DNA from: Nicotiana tabacum
Lineage: Eukaryota; Streptophyta; Magnoliopsida; Solanales; Solanaceae
Assembly (NCBI RefSeq): GCF_000715075.1
Contig: NC_134096.1
Location: 70,437,026 to 70,501,025, forward strand
Length of the DNA: 64,000 bases
Direction: 5' to 3'
Numbering within the stretch: position 1 is the stretch's first letter; every line of letters starts with the position of its first letter. A program made the position numbers and the translations under genes. Positions 32,319 to 44,425 of this stretch are shown piece after piece. Below the pieces are notes generated by a model that worked only from the letters and a program-made list of their open reading frames with translations, was not told the origin of the DNA and searched no databases.

Positions 32319-33825
32319 ATATGAATAGTTTTTTGAAAATATTTTGTAGGTATTAAACCTTCTTGAATGCAGCTAACATCTGCTCCACTATCAATCATGG
32401 CAATGTTTGTAATAGAAAAATTATTATCAATAAGAATAGTACATTTAATATACCATTTGTGAGCAGTAATAATTTGCATCATTCCTAAAAACATATCATG
32501 TTTAGGATTAAAACTAATAGGTTTTTCTTTACTATCAATTTCAGAAATACCTTTGTTTTTATCATCAGATTTCTCAGCTGGAGAATTGATTTTCTCAATC
32601 TGAGTAATCCTATGATCACAAATCATCTGATTTTGTTTAAGAGATTTAATCTCTCGTTTCAAGTTTTCAACTTTAATTTTTAAATCATCGAAAGAAGAAT
32701 CTCTTGCTGGTGTTGCATTTTTGTTCAAAAGACGGTTATTAACCTCTAGTAAAGAATAAGGTGGTGAATATTCAAATTCCTTTTCAAAAGGTTTTGCAAA
32801 ACTAGAACTTGAATTAGAACTTGAACTAGCAGCCAAATTAATAATTTTTTCACGCAGTTTTTCATCAGTAACTTCTTTTAAAAGTTCTATTACATTATCA
32901 TATGTAATAGTTTTCATGTTTAAATTTTCAAATTGTGATTGTAATTTATAAAATTCATCATCACAAGTACATGTATCACCTTTGCAAGTTGTATAAGTAT
33001 TATCAACATTTTTATCACTATCAGATAAATCAAGTAAATCAATTTCAGCTTCGCATTCTGACTCAGAATAATAATCTGATTCTGATCCAGAAGTGTATAA
33101 CAAACTATAAACCTTATCACGTAGCTCATCGTCTAGTCCTAAGGTTTTCAGCTTTTGAAGCTTACAATTTGGTGCTATATGGCCAAATTTACCACACTTA
33201 TAACACTTAATGTCAGCTAGGTCTCTCTTAGACCTATTTTTGGTAAATCTAGTAGCCTTACGATGGGCTTTCTTAGTTTCTCATTCTTCTTTGGATCTAT
33301 ATCTAGATCTCTTTCTCCTATAAGGACTATCTTGGTTGGGGTATCTATGATACTTATATTTCTTCTTCTTATGAGTAGAAGTCTCGGGTAAACCGAACTG
33401 GGCATAAAAGTCCCCTAATTGGTTTCTTTCCTTAAGTTTATCCATCTTAAGCTGTCTGGACAATCTTAATTCATTGCACAGGTTTAACCCTTCCTGTGTG
33501 CAAATTCCTATCAATTTACCATAGGTATAGTCTCTGTATGGAATTTCACCATAACTACTTCTTAAAATCTTTCTAACTCTTTCAGCAAATAAAGAGGGAA
33601 GGCCATCTATGAACTTAGCCTTCCAATGTTCCAGCTTATTTTCTGGTAGTTCCATCACTCTACTCATAAAAGTGTCTTTATACCATCTAAACTCACTTAA
33701 AGTCTTACATCTAAGGCTATTAAGGAGAGTACGAACAGTCTCGTTCTGATTGGTAAATCTACCATTGAAGTGTTCTAATATAGTAAGAATAAGAGTGTAA
33801 ACCGCATCTTCTCTATTAAGATGTA
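32319..33825 (-). pseudogene. Segment C ORF2, coat C-terminal part to protease
   Basis: Minus-strand frames cover the coat C-terminal part (SRVMELPENKLEHW), the basic segment, the CCHC finger (about 33190-33150), the acidic Ser tract, the Cys cluster and the protease with MIDSGADVSCIQ (about 32400-32365). The run 33103 to about 32320 is one frame, showing that coat and pol are fused in this virus. A break near 33280 separates it from the coat part. It ends at the deletion junction. Confidence 0.8.
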
Positions 33826-34195
33826 TATATAGTATAGTATATATAGTATATCTTAAGATGTATATATAATATATCGAATATAGTTTATATATCTTAAGTT
33901 GTATATATAGTATATATATACTATACTATACTATAGTATATAAGCCGTATTCGATAGTATATATATAGGCTTATATATATATATATATGTATATCGAATA
34001 TAGCTTATATATCTTATGAGATGTATATATAGTATAGACTATAGTATAGTATAAATATAAGCTTATATATATATACTATACTATATATGTATATCGAATA
34101 TAGCTTATATATCTTAAGTTGTATATATAGTATATTATATACTATACTATACTATATTATACTATATGTATAGCTTAAGATATATAAAAAGACAA
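33826..34195. repeat. AT-rich palindromic DNA right of the viral insert
   Basis: TATATCTTAAGATGTATA, TATATCGAATATAG and (TA)n-like units as on the left side. No gene. The hAT transposase end follows after about 180 bases of ordinary AT-rich DNA. Confidence 0.8.
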
Positions 34196-34376
34196 AAATA
34201 TTGTAAAGAGATATTCAAATCAATGCGTTATATTTTTATTATAGCATTAAAAATCATGGCAATATCTTTCTTAGTCTTCCTCCCCCTATGGAATGAGCAC
34301 AACAAGGTGCTAATACCACTATTGAGAAGAAAAAGAAACTAATCAAGATGTGCCAAAATACAAGTTACATATTAAT

Positions 34377-36905
34377 TTACATGGTATCTCTTACAAATTT
34401 CATAAATCCTTCAAGGTCCGGAAGAATTTCCGTTGGTGGTGGCGGAAATGAAGCTTGGTCATCACCGCTTCCAGGCAAAGCATCATCCTCCGCTAGTTCA
34501 GCTAACATTTCTTCGTAAGCTTCGTCTACCTCTGGTTGTGATTCAGCAAGTCCAAAATTTTTTCTTTTCGAACGGATCCAATCTCTGAAAAGTACTAATT
34601 TTTCCAAGCTCTCCCTCATAGACGCTCTATAATCACCAAGTCTTGCTTGACTGAAAGTGCTTTCTGATGCCACTGTTGAAGCTTGAATAGTTAAAATATC
34701 TCGGACCATCCTTGAAAGAATCGGAAAGTATTTTTCTTTGTCCTTCCACCATTCCAAAATATTAAAGGAGCCGTCGGGATTCACTTTCTCAATTCCCTGT
34801 GACAAATAAACTTGAAGCTCATTTAGTTGTGAAAAATCACTAGTACTAGAACCTTGAGAACCCCTGAACCCTGCCCAAGCACTAAGTGCTCTTACTCCCG
34901 CAGTTCTTTTAGATGATTGAGAATTAGAAGAAGAAGGAGTTGGAACATTTGGTCTAGCATGATCTAATGCAACTTGATAAGCATTATAAATAGTTTAAAC
35001 ATTTATTTTAATTGAGGCTATTGCGTTCGGAAGTTTAGACAACTCCTCATCTTCAAGTGCTAAACCATTATAAACAGCTTCATACCAAAATTGAGGACCT
35101 CCTAATTTCATAGTAGGATTTAATAATGCAGCAATACCATAAATAGGGGGAATAGAGAAAAAAATATTTTTTAAACTTTTTTCTCATGGAATAAATAGCA
35201 AGTTGATAAATTTTCCCATCCTCTGAAAAATGATCAAACAAATTTGTAAGTTCTGCAATATAAACTAAACAGTTAGAAATAGTAGGATAATATTGCCCAG
35301 AAAATTCATTTGTAGCAATATGGAATTTTTTAAAAAAATCTACAAGCATTTTAACATTAGCCCAATCCGCATTTGTAAGGTGCTCATCACCATCACTTAC
35401 ATGAGCATTAAACGTTGAGTTTATGGGGTTTCTATATTCATATGCAACAACTAAACTTTCATACATGTAATTCCATTTAGTTGGACAAGGTTTAGGAACC
35501 TTTCTTTCTCTTAGGCCAAATTCATCGCATCTTTTAAAATATTCTCTAAGTCTACTTCTACGGTTTGAATAAAAAAGCTAATTAAGAGCCATTTTAACCT
35601 TTTCAATTTCAACATTTAAAATTCGCATACCATCACCCACAATTAAATGGTAAATATGACAAATACATCTAACATGAAAAATATTACTAAATACAGGACT
35701 TAGTATAGTGGTAAGCAAGGCTACAGCATTTATGTTACTAGTAGCATTATCCATTAAAACTGACATTATTTTATTACTAATACAAAAATATCTACAAATA
35801 TCCGCAATCGTGCTAGAAATAAACTGTCCTGTGTGACGTGAATTAATTATTCTATAAGCAATAATGCGCTTTTGCATTATCCAATGCTCATCAATCCAAT
35901 GACTGGTAACAGTAAGGTAATCACAGTCATTACCACTTCTACCAATATCAGTTGTAATAGCAAGACGATAATTTATATGAGTAAATAAATAGCGCAAATA
36001 TTATTCATATTCATGTTTATATTTATAAATATCACTCTTTACGGTTGTGCGAGAAAAACTTTTATAAGTAGGATTATAAATTTTTCTAATATAATGCACA
36101 AAGTGGGGGTTAGAAGGAAAACTATAGGGTAAGCACATAACAGTGACTATTTTTGCCAATTCTTTCTGATCTTTTTTTGGATCATAATATAAAATATCAC
36201 CGGTAACAGTGTTAATTCCCAGTTGAAATTGATTTGAACCGGTACTAAGGTCAGCCTGACTAGGTGCACTTGTCCCCTCGGCCAAAGCTTTCATACGAAA
36301 ATATCTAGCTTTATCTTGAGGGTGTAGCAATATGTGTCTAGTCAAACTTTCCGTCCCCCCCTCCTCCCTCCCTCCCCCCGACTTCCAACATATTGAAAAA
36401 CTAACTCTTTGTCACAAGTTTTACACTTAGCCCTATTTTTTTCTCTTAGTTGAGTAAAAAATTACCAAACAAGAGATGTTTCTGCCCGTTTAGAAGGTTG
36501 TCTAGAAAAAGTAGGGGCAGTAATAGGAGGGTCAGACGGGGGATCATCTAGATTATTATTAGTTGGGTTAACTTCAGGAGCAGGACTAGTGGGTGTATCA
36601 TCATCCGGTTGCGTTTCATCAAAATCTATTTCTTCATCATCATTTTCATCAATAGTTGGATTACCATAAAGAGCATTCATATATTCATGGTTTAATTGTT
36701 CACCGGGTGCAATATTATGGAAAAATTAACTCTCGGTAAATTGTAATAAACTATTATCGCTATCAAAAATAGGAGGTGTAGGACGGGTAACATGTTTGGG
36801 TCGGGGAGCCGGGGGAAGTGGAGGAGGAACATATTGGCCACTAGATTCACCACTCTTCGATTTTTCCTTATTTTTACTAAACATATTTTTTAAGGAATAA
36901 GCCAT
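34377..36905 (-). pseudogene. hAT transposase, RICESLEEPER/DAYSLEEPER-like, broken
   Basis: ATG at 36905 (MAYSLKNMFSKNKEKSK). A Pro-rich and then acidic N-terminal part runs to about 36460. A BED zinc finger follows: CKTCDKEL then LTRHILLH, with a stop just after the Trp and a frameshift in a G-rich run (minus-strand view of 36350-36380). The RNase H-like core has TTDIGRSGND, VLMDNATSN and CICHIYHLIVGDGM (35997-35578), then a DUF4413-like segment (NADWANVKMLVDFFKKFHIATN, 35466-35080), and the C-terminal hATC dimerisation domain (ASTVASESTFSQA..., 34805-34377). At least five breaks; no active enzyme. It is the only transposase inside the element bounded by the 16979/37562 ends. Confidence 0.85.
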
Positions 36906-37229
36906 CTTAATTAATCAAGCAAAGTAAATAAAACAAACAAAATTATAATATTAAAACTTAAGAGTTGGAACGAGTTTACCGAATTGACGAACAACTTGTT
37001 GGAAATTGATTATCGTTGAAGACTTCAATTCATCAACTTCACAATTGTTTCACAAATTGTAACAATAAAGTAACAATAGTAGCAATTATAGAAGTAAATT
37101 AGAGAGAGATTGTGATAGATTGATGATTTTGTAAGAAAAAATAAAATAATGATGGGGTATTTATAGTTGAAAATAGGGAAAAAGTATAATTATAAAAAGT
37201 TTGGGATTAAAACAAAGTTGGGGGGTTAA

Positions 37230-37562
37230 ATGCCTATTTCATAAATAGCCAACGGCTATTTTTGACAGCCCAACGGCTATTTTTGACAGCCCAACGGCTA
37301 TTTTTTTTAAAAAAAAAAAAATAGCCGTTGGGCCCGCTAGGCCCGCTAAGGGACCGGGCCGGTCCCGGTCATTAGCGGGCCTAGCGGGCCCGGTCCGGTC
37401 CCGGGCCCTGGCAGGCCAAACGGTCCCGGGCTGACTTGCCTAAATCATAGGACCGGCCCACGAGACCGGACCAGGCCCGCTAAAATCGGACCAAACGGTC
37501 CTGGCCCGTTTAGCCGTTTGGCCTGGGGTCCCGAGCCTGGACCGGCCCACTTGCCAGCCTTA
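37230..37562. repeat. hAT right subterminal repeats
   Basis: Three copies of a CAACGGCTATTTTTGACAGC-like unit (37250-37310) are followed by alternating GGGCCCGCTA and GGACCGGGCC motifs to the terminal repeat at 37550-37562. Comparable GGGCCGGTCC motifs fill 16986-17175 at the other end. Subterminal repeats are transposase-binding regions in hAT elements. Confidence 0.7.
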
Positions 37563-37639
37563 GTTTCGGGTAGGCTACGGGGTGATTTTGAACTTAGAAA
37601 ATCTGATTTTTCTGCAACTTCAGGCTTCCGGTATTTCCT

Positions 37640-38085
37640 TCATCACGTTCGCAAATGTACTCTAGCGAATGCGAAGAGCAAACTGGGCTGGCTGAATTTT
37701 CCTTCTTCGCGAATGCGAAGATTGGGTCGCGAACGCGAAGCTATGGGGACTTCTCCTTTCACGAACGCGACCAACTCAACGCGAACGCGAAGCTTTAGAG
37801 GCCTGGGGGAGGGGTCTATTGTCCTTCTATGCAAACGCGAGCATTGGCACGCGTTCGCGAAGGCTTTTTCCCCCTAGCCTTCGCGTTCGCGTGCTAGTGC
37901 TCGCGTTCGCATAGAAGGACAACAGACCCCTCCCCCAGGCCTCTAAAGCTTCGCGTTCGCGTTGAGTTGGTCGCGTCCCCATAGCTTCGCGTTCGCGACC
38001 CAATCTTCGCGCTCGCGAAGAAGGAAAATTTAACCAACCCAGTTTGGTCTTCGTGTTCGCAAGAGTACATTCGCGAATGCGATGT
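37640..38085. repeat. Large inverted repeat made from the Tekay LTR
   Basis: The LTR piece at about 37645-37876 is followed at 37877-38084 by its own reverse complement, with about 18 bases missing in the second arm and point changes. The arms meet with almost no spacer (CCCCCTA/GCCTTCGCG). The uninverted parent is readable in the 3' LTR at 42715-42950. The second arm replaces the rest of the 5' LTR, the primer site and the start of gag. Confidence 0.85.
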
Positions 38086-38139
38086 ATCACACTGAGAGAG
38101 AAATTTCGCAAGCAATTCGAGCGTCTACAGTAGGGCAGT

Positions 38140-41100
38140 GTGACTGTTACTCAGTATGAGTCCCGTTTTATGGATTTGGCCCGTCATGCTCTCCTTTTAC
38201 TACCTACGGAGGGAGAGAGAGTGAGGAGGTTTATTGATGGACTCACTCACCCTATCAGACTTCAGATGGCCAAGGAGACCGGAAGAGAGATTTCTTTTCA
38301 GGCGGCTACTAATGTCGCAAGGAGGATCGAGATGGTTCTTATACAGGAGAGAGGGTAGAGATCCGATAAGAGGCCTCGTCAGTTCGGTGGTTTCAGTGGT
38401 GCCTCGTCTGGAGGCAGGGGTAATTTTGGTAGGGGTCATCCTCCCAGACCGTTTCATTCAGCACTTCATGCATCTCCCGGTGCTTCAGGGAGTCACAGTC
38501 CTATTATGCCTTACTCTGGGCAGCCAGCATTCAGTGCATATTCAGCTCCTATCAGTGCATCACCACTCCAGAGTTACTACAGCGGTTATCCGGCCCATTT
38601 GGGTCAGCTTCAGCTTCAGCAACCACGACATCAGGATAGGTGTTATGAGTGTGGGAACATTGTTCACATCAGGAGGTATTGCCCTATATTGTCAAGTAAC
38701 AGATCTCGGCAAGATTCTCGCGCCATCATACCGGTACCGGTTGCTTCATCGCCTGCTCATCTAGCTAGAGGTAGGGGTCAGGCAGCTAGAGGTAGAGGTC
38801 AGGCAGCTAGAGGTGGAGGTCAGGCCATTAGAGATGGAGGTCAGACCATTAGAGGTGGAGGCCAGCCAGTCAGAGGCTGTCCTAGGGACGCAGTTCAGAG
38901 TGGTGGGGCCCATCCCCGATCTTATATGAAAGCTCGGTGTGTGGTAGAGAAAGGGTGTCCAGCCTATTTGGCTTATATTCGCGATCCCAGTGCGGATGTC
39001 CCTTCTATGGACTCAGTACTAGTTGTTCGTGAATTTTCAGAAATATTTCCTGCAGATTTGCCGTGGATGCCACCCGACAGAGATATTGACTTCTGTATTG
39101 ATTTGGCTCTGGCACTCAGCCCATTTCTATTCCACCATACCGTATGGCCCCACCGGAGTTGAAAGAATTGAAAGAGAAGTTACAAGACTTGCTTGATCAT
39201 GGATTTATTAGACCTAGTGTCTCGCCCTGGTGGGCACCAGTATTATTTGTAAGGAAGAAAGATGGCTCAATGCGGATGTGTATAGATTATCGGCAGTTGA
39301 ACAAGGCCACTATCAAAAACAAATATCCGCTGCCAAGAATTGATGACTTATTTAATCGGCTTCAGGGTGACAAGGTATTTTCGAAGATCGATTTGAGGTC
39401 TGGTTACCATCAGTTGAAGATTAAGGCATCGGATGTCCCTAAAACAGCTTTTCGGACTCGGTATGGGCATTACGAATTCCTAGTGTTGTCATTTGGGTTG
39501 ACAAATGCCCCAACAGCATTTATGGATTTGATGAATTGGGTGTTCAAGCCTTATTTGGATTCTTTTGTGGTTGTATTCATTGATGATATCTTGATTTACT
39601 CTAGTAGTCGAGAGGAACATGAGCAGCATTTTCGAAGTGTGCTTCACACCTTGAAAAATAATCAGTTATATGCCAAGTTTTCAAAATGTGAGTTTTGGTT
39701 AGACTCAGTTGCCTTTTTGGGGCATGTTGTATCAGCTGAAGGCATAAAGGTGGATCCTAAGAAGATTGAGGCTGTTCAAAATTGGCCTAGACCTACTTCA
39801 GTTATATAGATCCGGAGTTTCCTGGGTTTAGCAGGTTATTATCATCGGTTCGTGGAAGGGTTTTCATCTATAGCAAGCCCATTGACCAGATTGACCCAGA
39901 AAGGTGTCCCATTCAGATGGTTAGACGAGTGTGAGATGAGCTTTCAGAAGCTCAAGACCGCTTTGACTACGGCACCAGTGTTGGTATTATCCGCATGTTC
40001 AGGATCGTATACGGTATATTGTGACGCATGTCACATTGGGCTTAGTACAGTATTAATGCAAGATGGCAAGGAAATTGCATATGCGTCGTGGCAGTTGAAA
40101 GTTCACGAGAAGAATTATCCTGTTCATGACTTAGAATTGGCAGCCATTGTTCATGCGCTGAAGATTTGGAGGCATTACCTCTACGGTGTCTCATGTGAGG
40201 TATTTACTGATCACCATAGCCTTCAGTATCTGTTCAAACAAAAGGATCTTAATTTTAGGCAGAGAAGATGGTTGGAGTTGTTGAAAGACTATGATATCAC
40301 TATTTTGTATCACCCCGGAAAGGCCAATGTGGTGGCCAATGCTTTGAGTAGAAAGGCTGTGAGTATAGACATTCTTGCGTATATTCCGGTTGGTGAGAGG
40401 CCATTAGCTGCAGATGTTTAGACTTTGGCTAATCAGTTCGTGAGGTTAGATGTTTCAGAACCTAATCGGGTTCTAGCTTGCACAGTCGCTCGATCTTCTT
40501 TATATGAGCGCATCAGAGAGAGGCAGTATGATGATCCTCATTTACTTGTCCTTAAGGACACGGTGCGGCACGGTGATGCCAAACAAGTTGTTATGGGAAA
40601 AGATGGGGTTCTGCGAATGCAGGGTCGTATTTGTGTACCTAATGTGGATGGGCTTCGTGAATTGATTCTTGAAGAAGCACACAGTCCTAGGTATTCTATT
40701 CATCCAGGTACCGCCAAAATGTATCAAGATTTGCGGCAACATTATTGGTGGAGGAGAATGAAAAAGGATATAGTTGCATATATAGCTCGGTGTCTGAATT
40801 GTCAGCAAGTTAAGTACGAGCATCAGAGACCTGGTGGTTTGTTTCAGAAGTTAGAAATTCCTGAGTGAAAGTGGGAGCATATCACTATGGATTTTGTTAT
40901 TGGGCTCCCATGGACTCAGAGAAAATTTGACGCAGTTTGGGTCATTGTGGACAGGTTGACCAAGTCAGCACATTTCATTCCAGTGGCAGTTACCTATTCT
41001 TCAGAGAGGTTAGCTGAACTTTACATTCGTGAGATTGTCCGCCTTCACGGTGTGCCCGTGTCTATTATTTCAGATCAAGGTACGCGGTTTACCTCACATT

Positions 41101-41890
41101 TCTGGAGGGCTGTACAGCGTGAGTTAGGCACGCGGGTGGAGTTGAGTACAGCATTTCATCCACAGACAGACGTACACTCAGAGCGCACTATTCAGATATT
41201 GGAAGATATGCTTCGCGCTTGTGTTATAGACTTTGGAGGTTCTTAGGATCATTTCTTGCCACTTGCGGAGTTTGCTTATAATAATAGCTACCAGTCAAGC
41301 ATTCAAATGGCTCCATATGAGGCATTATACGGAAGACGATGCTGATCGCCAGTTGGTTGGTTGAACCGGGAGAGGCTCGGTTGTTGGGTACCGATTTGGT
41401 ACAGGATGCCTTGGATAAGGTCAAGATTATTCAGGATCGACTTCGCACAGCTCAGTCTAGGCAGAAGAGTTATGCCTAACGTAAAGTTTGTAATATTGCA
41501 TTCATGGTTGGAGAAAGAATATTTCTCCAGGTTTCACCTATGAAAGGTGTAATGAGGTTCGGAAAGAAGGGCAAGTTGAGCCCTAGGTATATCAAACCCT
41601 TTGAAATTCTTGAAAGGGTGGGTGAAGTAGCCTATAGGTTTGCATTACTACCTAGTTTATCAGCGGTTCATCCGGTGTTCTATGTGTCTATGCTCCGTAA
41701 ATATCATGGTGATCCGTCCCATGTGTTAGATTTCAGCTCAGTCCAATTGAACAAAGATTTGACTTGCGAGGAGGAGCCGGTGGCTATTCTAGCCCGGCAG
41801 GTCCGACATTTGAGGTCTAAGAGTTATCCTTCAGTTCGGGTGTAATGGAGAGGTCAGACGGTAGAGGCATCTACCTAGAAGTCCGAGTCG
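38140..41890 (+). pseudogene. Tekay/Del-type gag-pol, broken
   Basis: A gag fragment (TVTQYESRFMDLARHA...) stops at 38356. After a frame change, a CCHC-like knuckle CYECGNIVHIRRYC (about 38641) is followed by tandem RGRGQAA/RGGGQ repeats. The protease active site is missing: the frame passes from the repeat tail straight to RDPSADVPSMDSVLVVREF. A one-base loss near 39110 shifts the frame before RT (39144-39809: [25 protein letters not shown]). RNase H (DACHIGL) leads to [10 protein letters not shown]. Integrase has HP-CQQVK, DFVIGLPW, ISDQGTRF and FHPQTDVHSERTIQ. A chromodomain-like C-terminus, with ILARQVRHLRSKSYPSVRV and SESDMRSKYPHLF, ends near 41935. Several stops. Confidence 0.85.
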
Positions 41891-42714
41891 GACATGCGGA
41901 GTAAATATCCACACCTTTTCTCCAGCTCGGTTACATTTTCTAACTCCGTTCGAGGACGAACGTTTGTTTTAGAGGTGGAGAATGTGATAACCCAAAATGT
42001 TATTTTTAAATTTAATGAGTAATTCTGTGTTCTAAGACATCGAAAAGCACCATGTATCATTCTTCGACTTGCGTGCGCAGTCCGTACAATTTTCCGGAAA
42101 GTTTTTATGTGAAAAATGGATTAAAATGTGAAATAGAGCTTTAAAACTCAACTGGGTTGACTTTGGTCAACATTTTGAGCAAACGGACCCGGATCAGTAT
42201 TTTGACAATTTTTGTAGGTCCGTATCGTGATTTGGGACTTAGGCGTATGCCCGGAATTGAATTCTGAGGTTCCTAGCCCGAGAAATGGAATTTTGATGAA
42301 AAATTAAAAGCTTGAAAGCTTAATAAATTTTAAGAAATTACTGATGCTGGATTTATTGTCCTCGGGTCCGTATTTTGGTTCTGAAGCCTGGTATATGTCC
42401 ACTATAATATTTATGACTTGTATGCCGAATTTGGTGAGAATCGGAGTTGATTTGACGTGATTCGGATGTCCGGTTGTAAAAATATAAGTTTTAAAGTTTT
42501 CTTAAAAACCTCCTTCGATTTGGTGTCCGATTCATAGTTCTAGGTGTTATTTTGGCGATTTGATCACGCGACCAAGTTCGTGTGCGGTTTGTGGACTTGT
42601 GTGCATGTTTGGTTTGGAACCCCGAGGGCTTGGGTGAGTTTCGGGTAGGCTACGGGATGATGTTGAACTTAGAAAATCTGGTTTTTCTGCAACTTCACGC
42701 TTCTGGTATTTCCT

Positions 42715-43050
42715 TCATCGCGTTCGCGAATGTACTCTCGCGAACGCGAAGAGCAAAATGGGCTGGCTGAATTTTCCTTCTTCGCAAATGCGAAGATTGG
42801 GTCGCGAACGCGAAGCTATGGGGACTTCTCCCTTCGCGAACGCGACCAACTCAATGCGAACGCGAAGCTTTAAAGGCCTGGGGGAGGGGTCTGTTGTCCT
42901 TCTACGCGAACGCGAGCACTGCCACACGAACGCGAAGGCCAGGGGGGGAAAAAGCCTTTGCGAACGCGAAGGAGGACTCACGAACATGAAAGCCACGGGC
43001 TGCTATTCATCGCGAACGCAACAGGCCCTTCACGAACGCGAAGAAGGCCT
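42715..43050. repeat. TTCGCGAACGCGAAG motif array in the Tekay LTR
   Basis: More than a dozen CGCGAACGCG or one-base variants within 340 bp. It corresponds to the array inverted at 37640-38085. It is analogous to, but different in sequence from, the CGCGATCGCG array of the other LTR family. Confidence 0.8.
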
Positions 43051-43974
43051 GATGCCTGTGACTTAAAAGAGAACTAGAATGGGATTTTTCCCATTTTTCA
43101 CAAATCCTCAATTAGAACTCGGTTTAGGGGCGATATCAAAGGAGTTTTTCACGATTTCGAACTGGGTAAATGTTCTTTATCATATAGTGATTGTATTTCA
43201 TAAATCTAAGTCTATATTCATCATTTATTTAGGATTTAGATGAAAGAAATTGGAATTTTTGTAAAACTTTTCAAAAACAAACAATTTAGATTTGAAGGTC
43301 CATTTGACATCGGAATTGGATAATTTTTGTATGGGTGGACTCGTCTCGGAATGGGTGTTCGGATTGAGATTTGAGATGTGGGTCCCACTGCTGAATATTT
43401 TAATGAATTTCGGATTTTTATCCAGAAAAATTTGTAAATTCATATGAAATTAATTCCTATGATTCGTATTGAGTATATCGAATTGTTTGTGAATAGATTT
43501 GAAGATTTGAGAGATAAATTTTAAAGAAAAAGTTGTGGTCGAGTAATTGATTGGAATTTGCAAAGCGAGGTAAGTGTCGTGGTTAACTTTGACTTGAGGG
43601 AATAAAACCCTTAAATTATTTGTTATGTGAAATGCATGCGAACGATGTATAGGCGAGGTGACGAGTGTCTATACGTCGTCAAATTAATTGTATGCCTGCT
43701 TACTTGAAAAATCATAAATTATTTTAAATCATAAATTAATTATTATAATAATTATTTCTCTCCTATTCTTTGTCAAATATTAATTCTTGCATTAATTGTT
43801 ATATGCTATTTGAATTATGTGTTTTAATTGTTATTTGAGATTTAACATATTAAATATTAAACTGCCTATTTTCTCCTTGATTTTCATAATAATTTGCTAT
43901 TTGTCATTGTTTGTTTTATAATTAATCATAATTATTGTATGCTTGTTGTCTTATAATTTTATATTAATTGTTGC

Positions 43975-44425
43975 ATTTATTGGGGAAATTTCTTCTATAA
44001 GAATTGGTAAATGTATATATTGGAGGATCGGGTTGCACGCCGCAACAAAATTGATTGTTGCATTTATTGGAGAAATTTCTTCTATAAGAATTGGTAAATG
44101 GATATATTGGAAGATCGAGTTGCACGCCGCAACAGAATTGATTGAAATGGATATATTGGAGGATCGGGTTGCACGCCGCAACAGACTTATTAAAAAGTCC
44201 ATATTGGAGGATCGGGTTGCACGCCGCAACAGACTTATTAAAAGTCAATATTGGGGGATCGGGTTGCACGCCGCAACAGACTTATTAAAAAGTCTATATA
44301 TACTTGATTGAAATAAATATATGATAGACTTGATTAAAAGGAATATATTGGGAGAGCGGGTTGCACGCTGCAACAAAATTGAATGTGAATATGTTGTGAG
44401 AGCGGGTTGCACGCTGCAACAGATT
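43975..44425. repeat. Tandem array with GTTGCACGCCGCAAC hairpin core
   Basis: Seven imperfect units of about 45-85 bp, each with GGATCGGGTTGCACGCCGCAACA and an AT-rich spacer with TATTGGAGG. The core is an inverted repeat (GTTGC-ACGCC-GCAAC). The last two units have AGCGGG and GCTGC variants. A related single unit is in the solo LTR near 46807. Confidence 0.8.

Larger units (their letters stand above)
29581..33825 (-). mobile_element. Endogenous pararetrovirus segment C, permuted and deleted
   Basis: Read on the minus strand from 33825: coat region (matching A from about 20253), zinc finger, start of protease (to A about 21755), then a jump to the leader (A about 25640), primer site, ORF1, and ORF2 up to A about 20240. 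The two ends lie about a dozen bases apart on the viral map, so it is a circle with about 3.9 kb removed (most of protease, RT, RNase H, extension and promoter) that was opened in the coat gene. Confidence 0.85.

Noticed and set aside
43975..44425. Regularly spaced repeats as a CRISPR-like array
   Set aside because: Units include their spacers in the similarity, spacers are not unique, no cas genes occur, and the array lies within a plant LTR.
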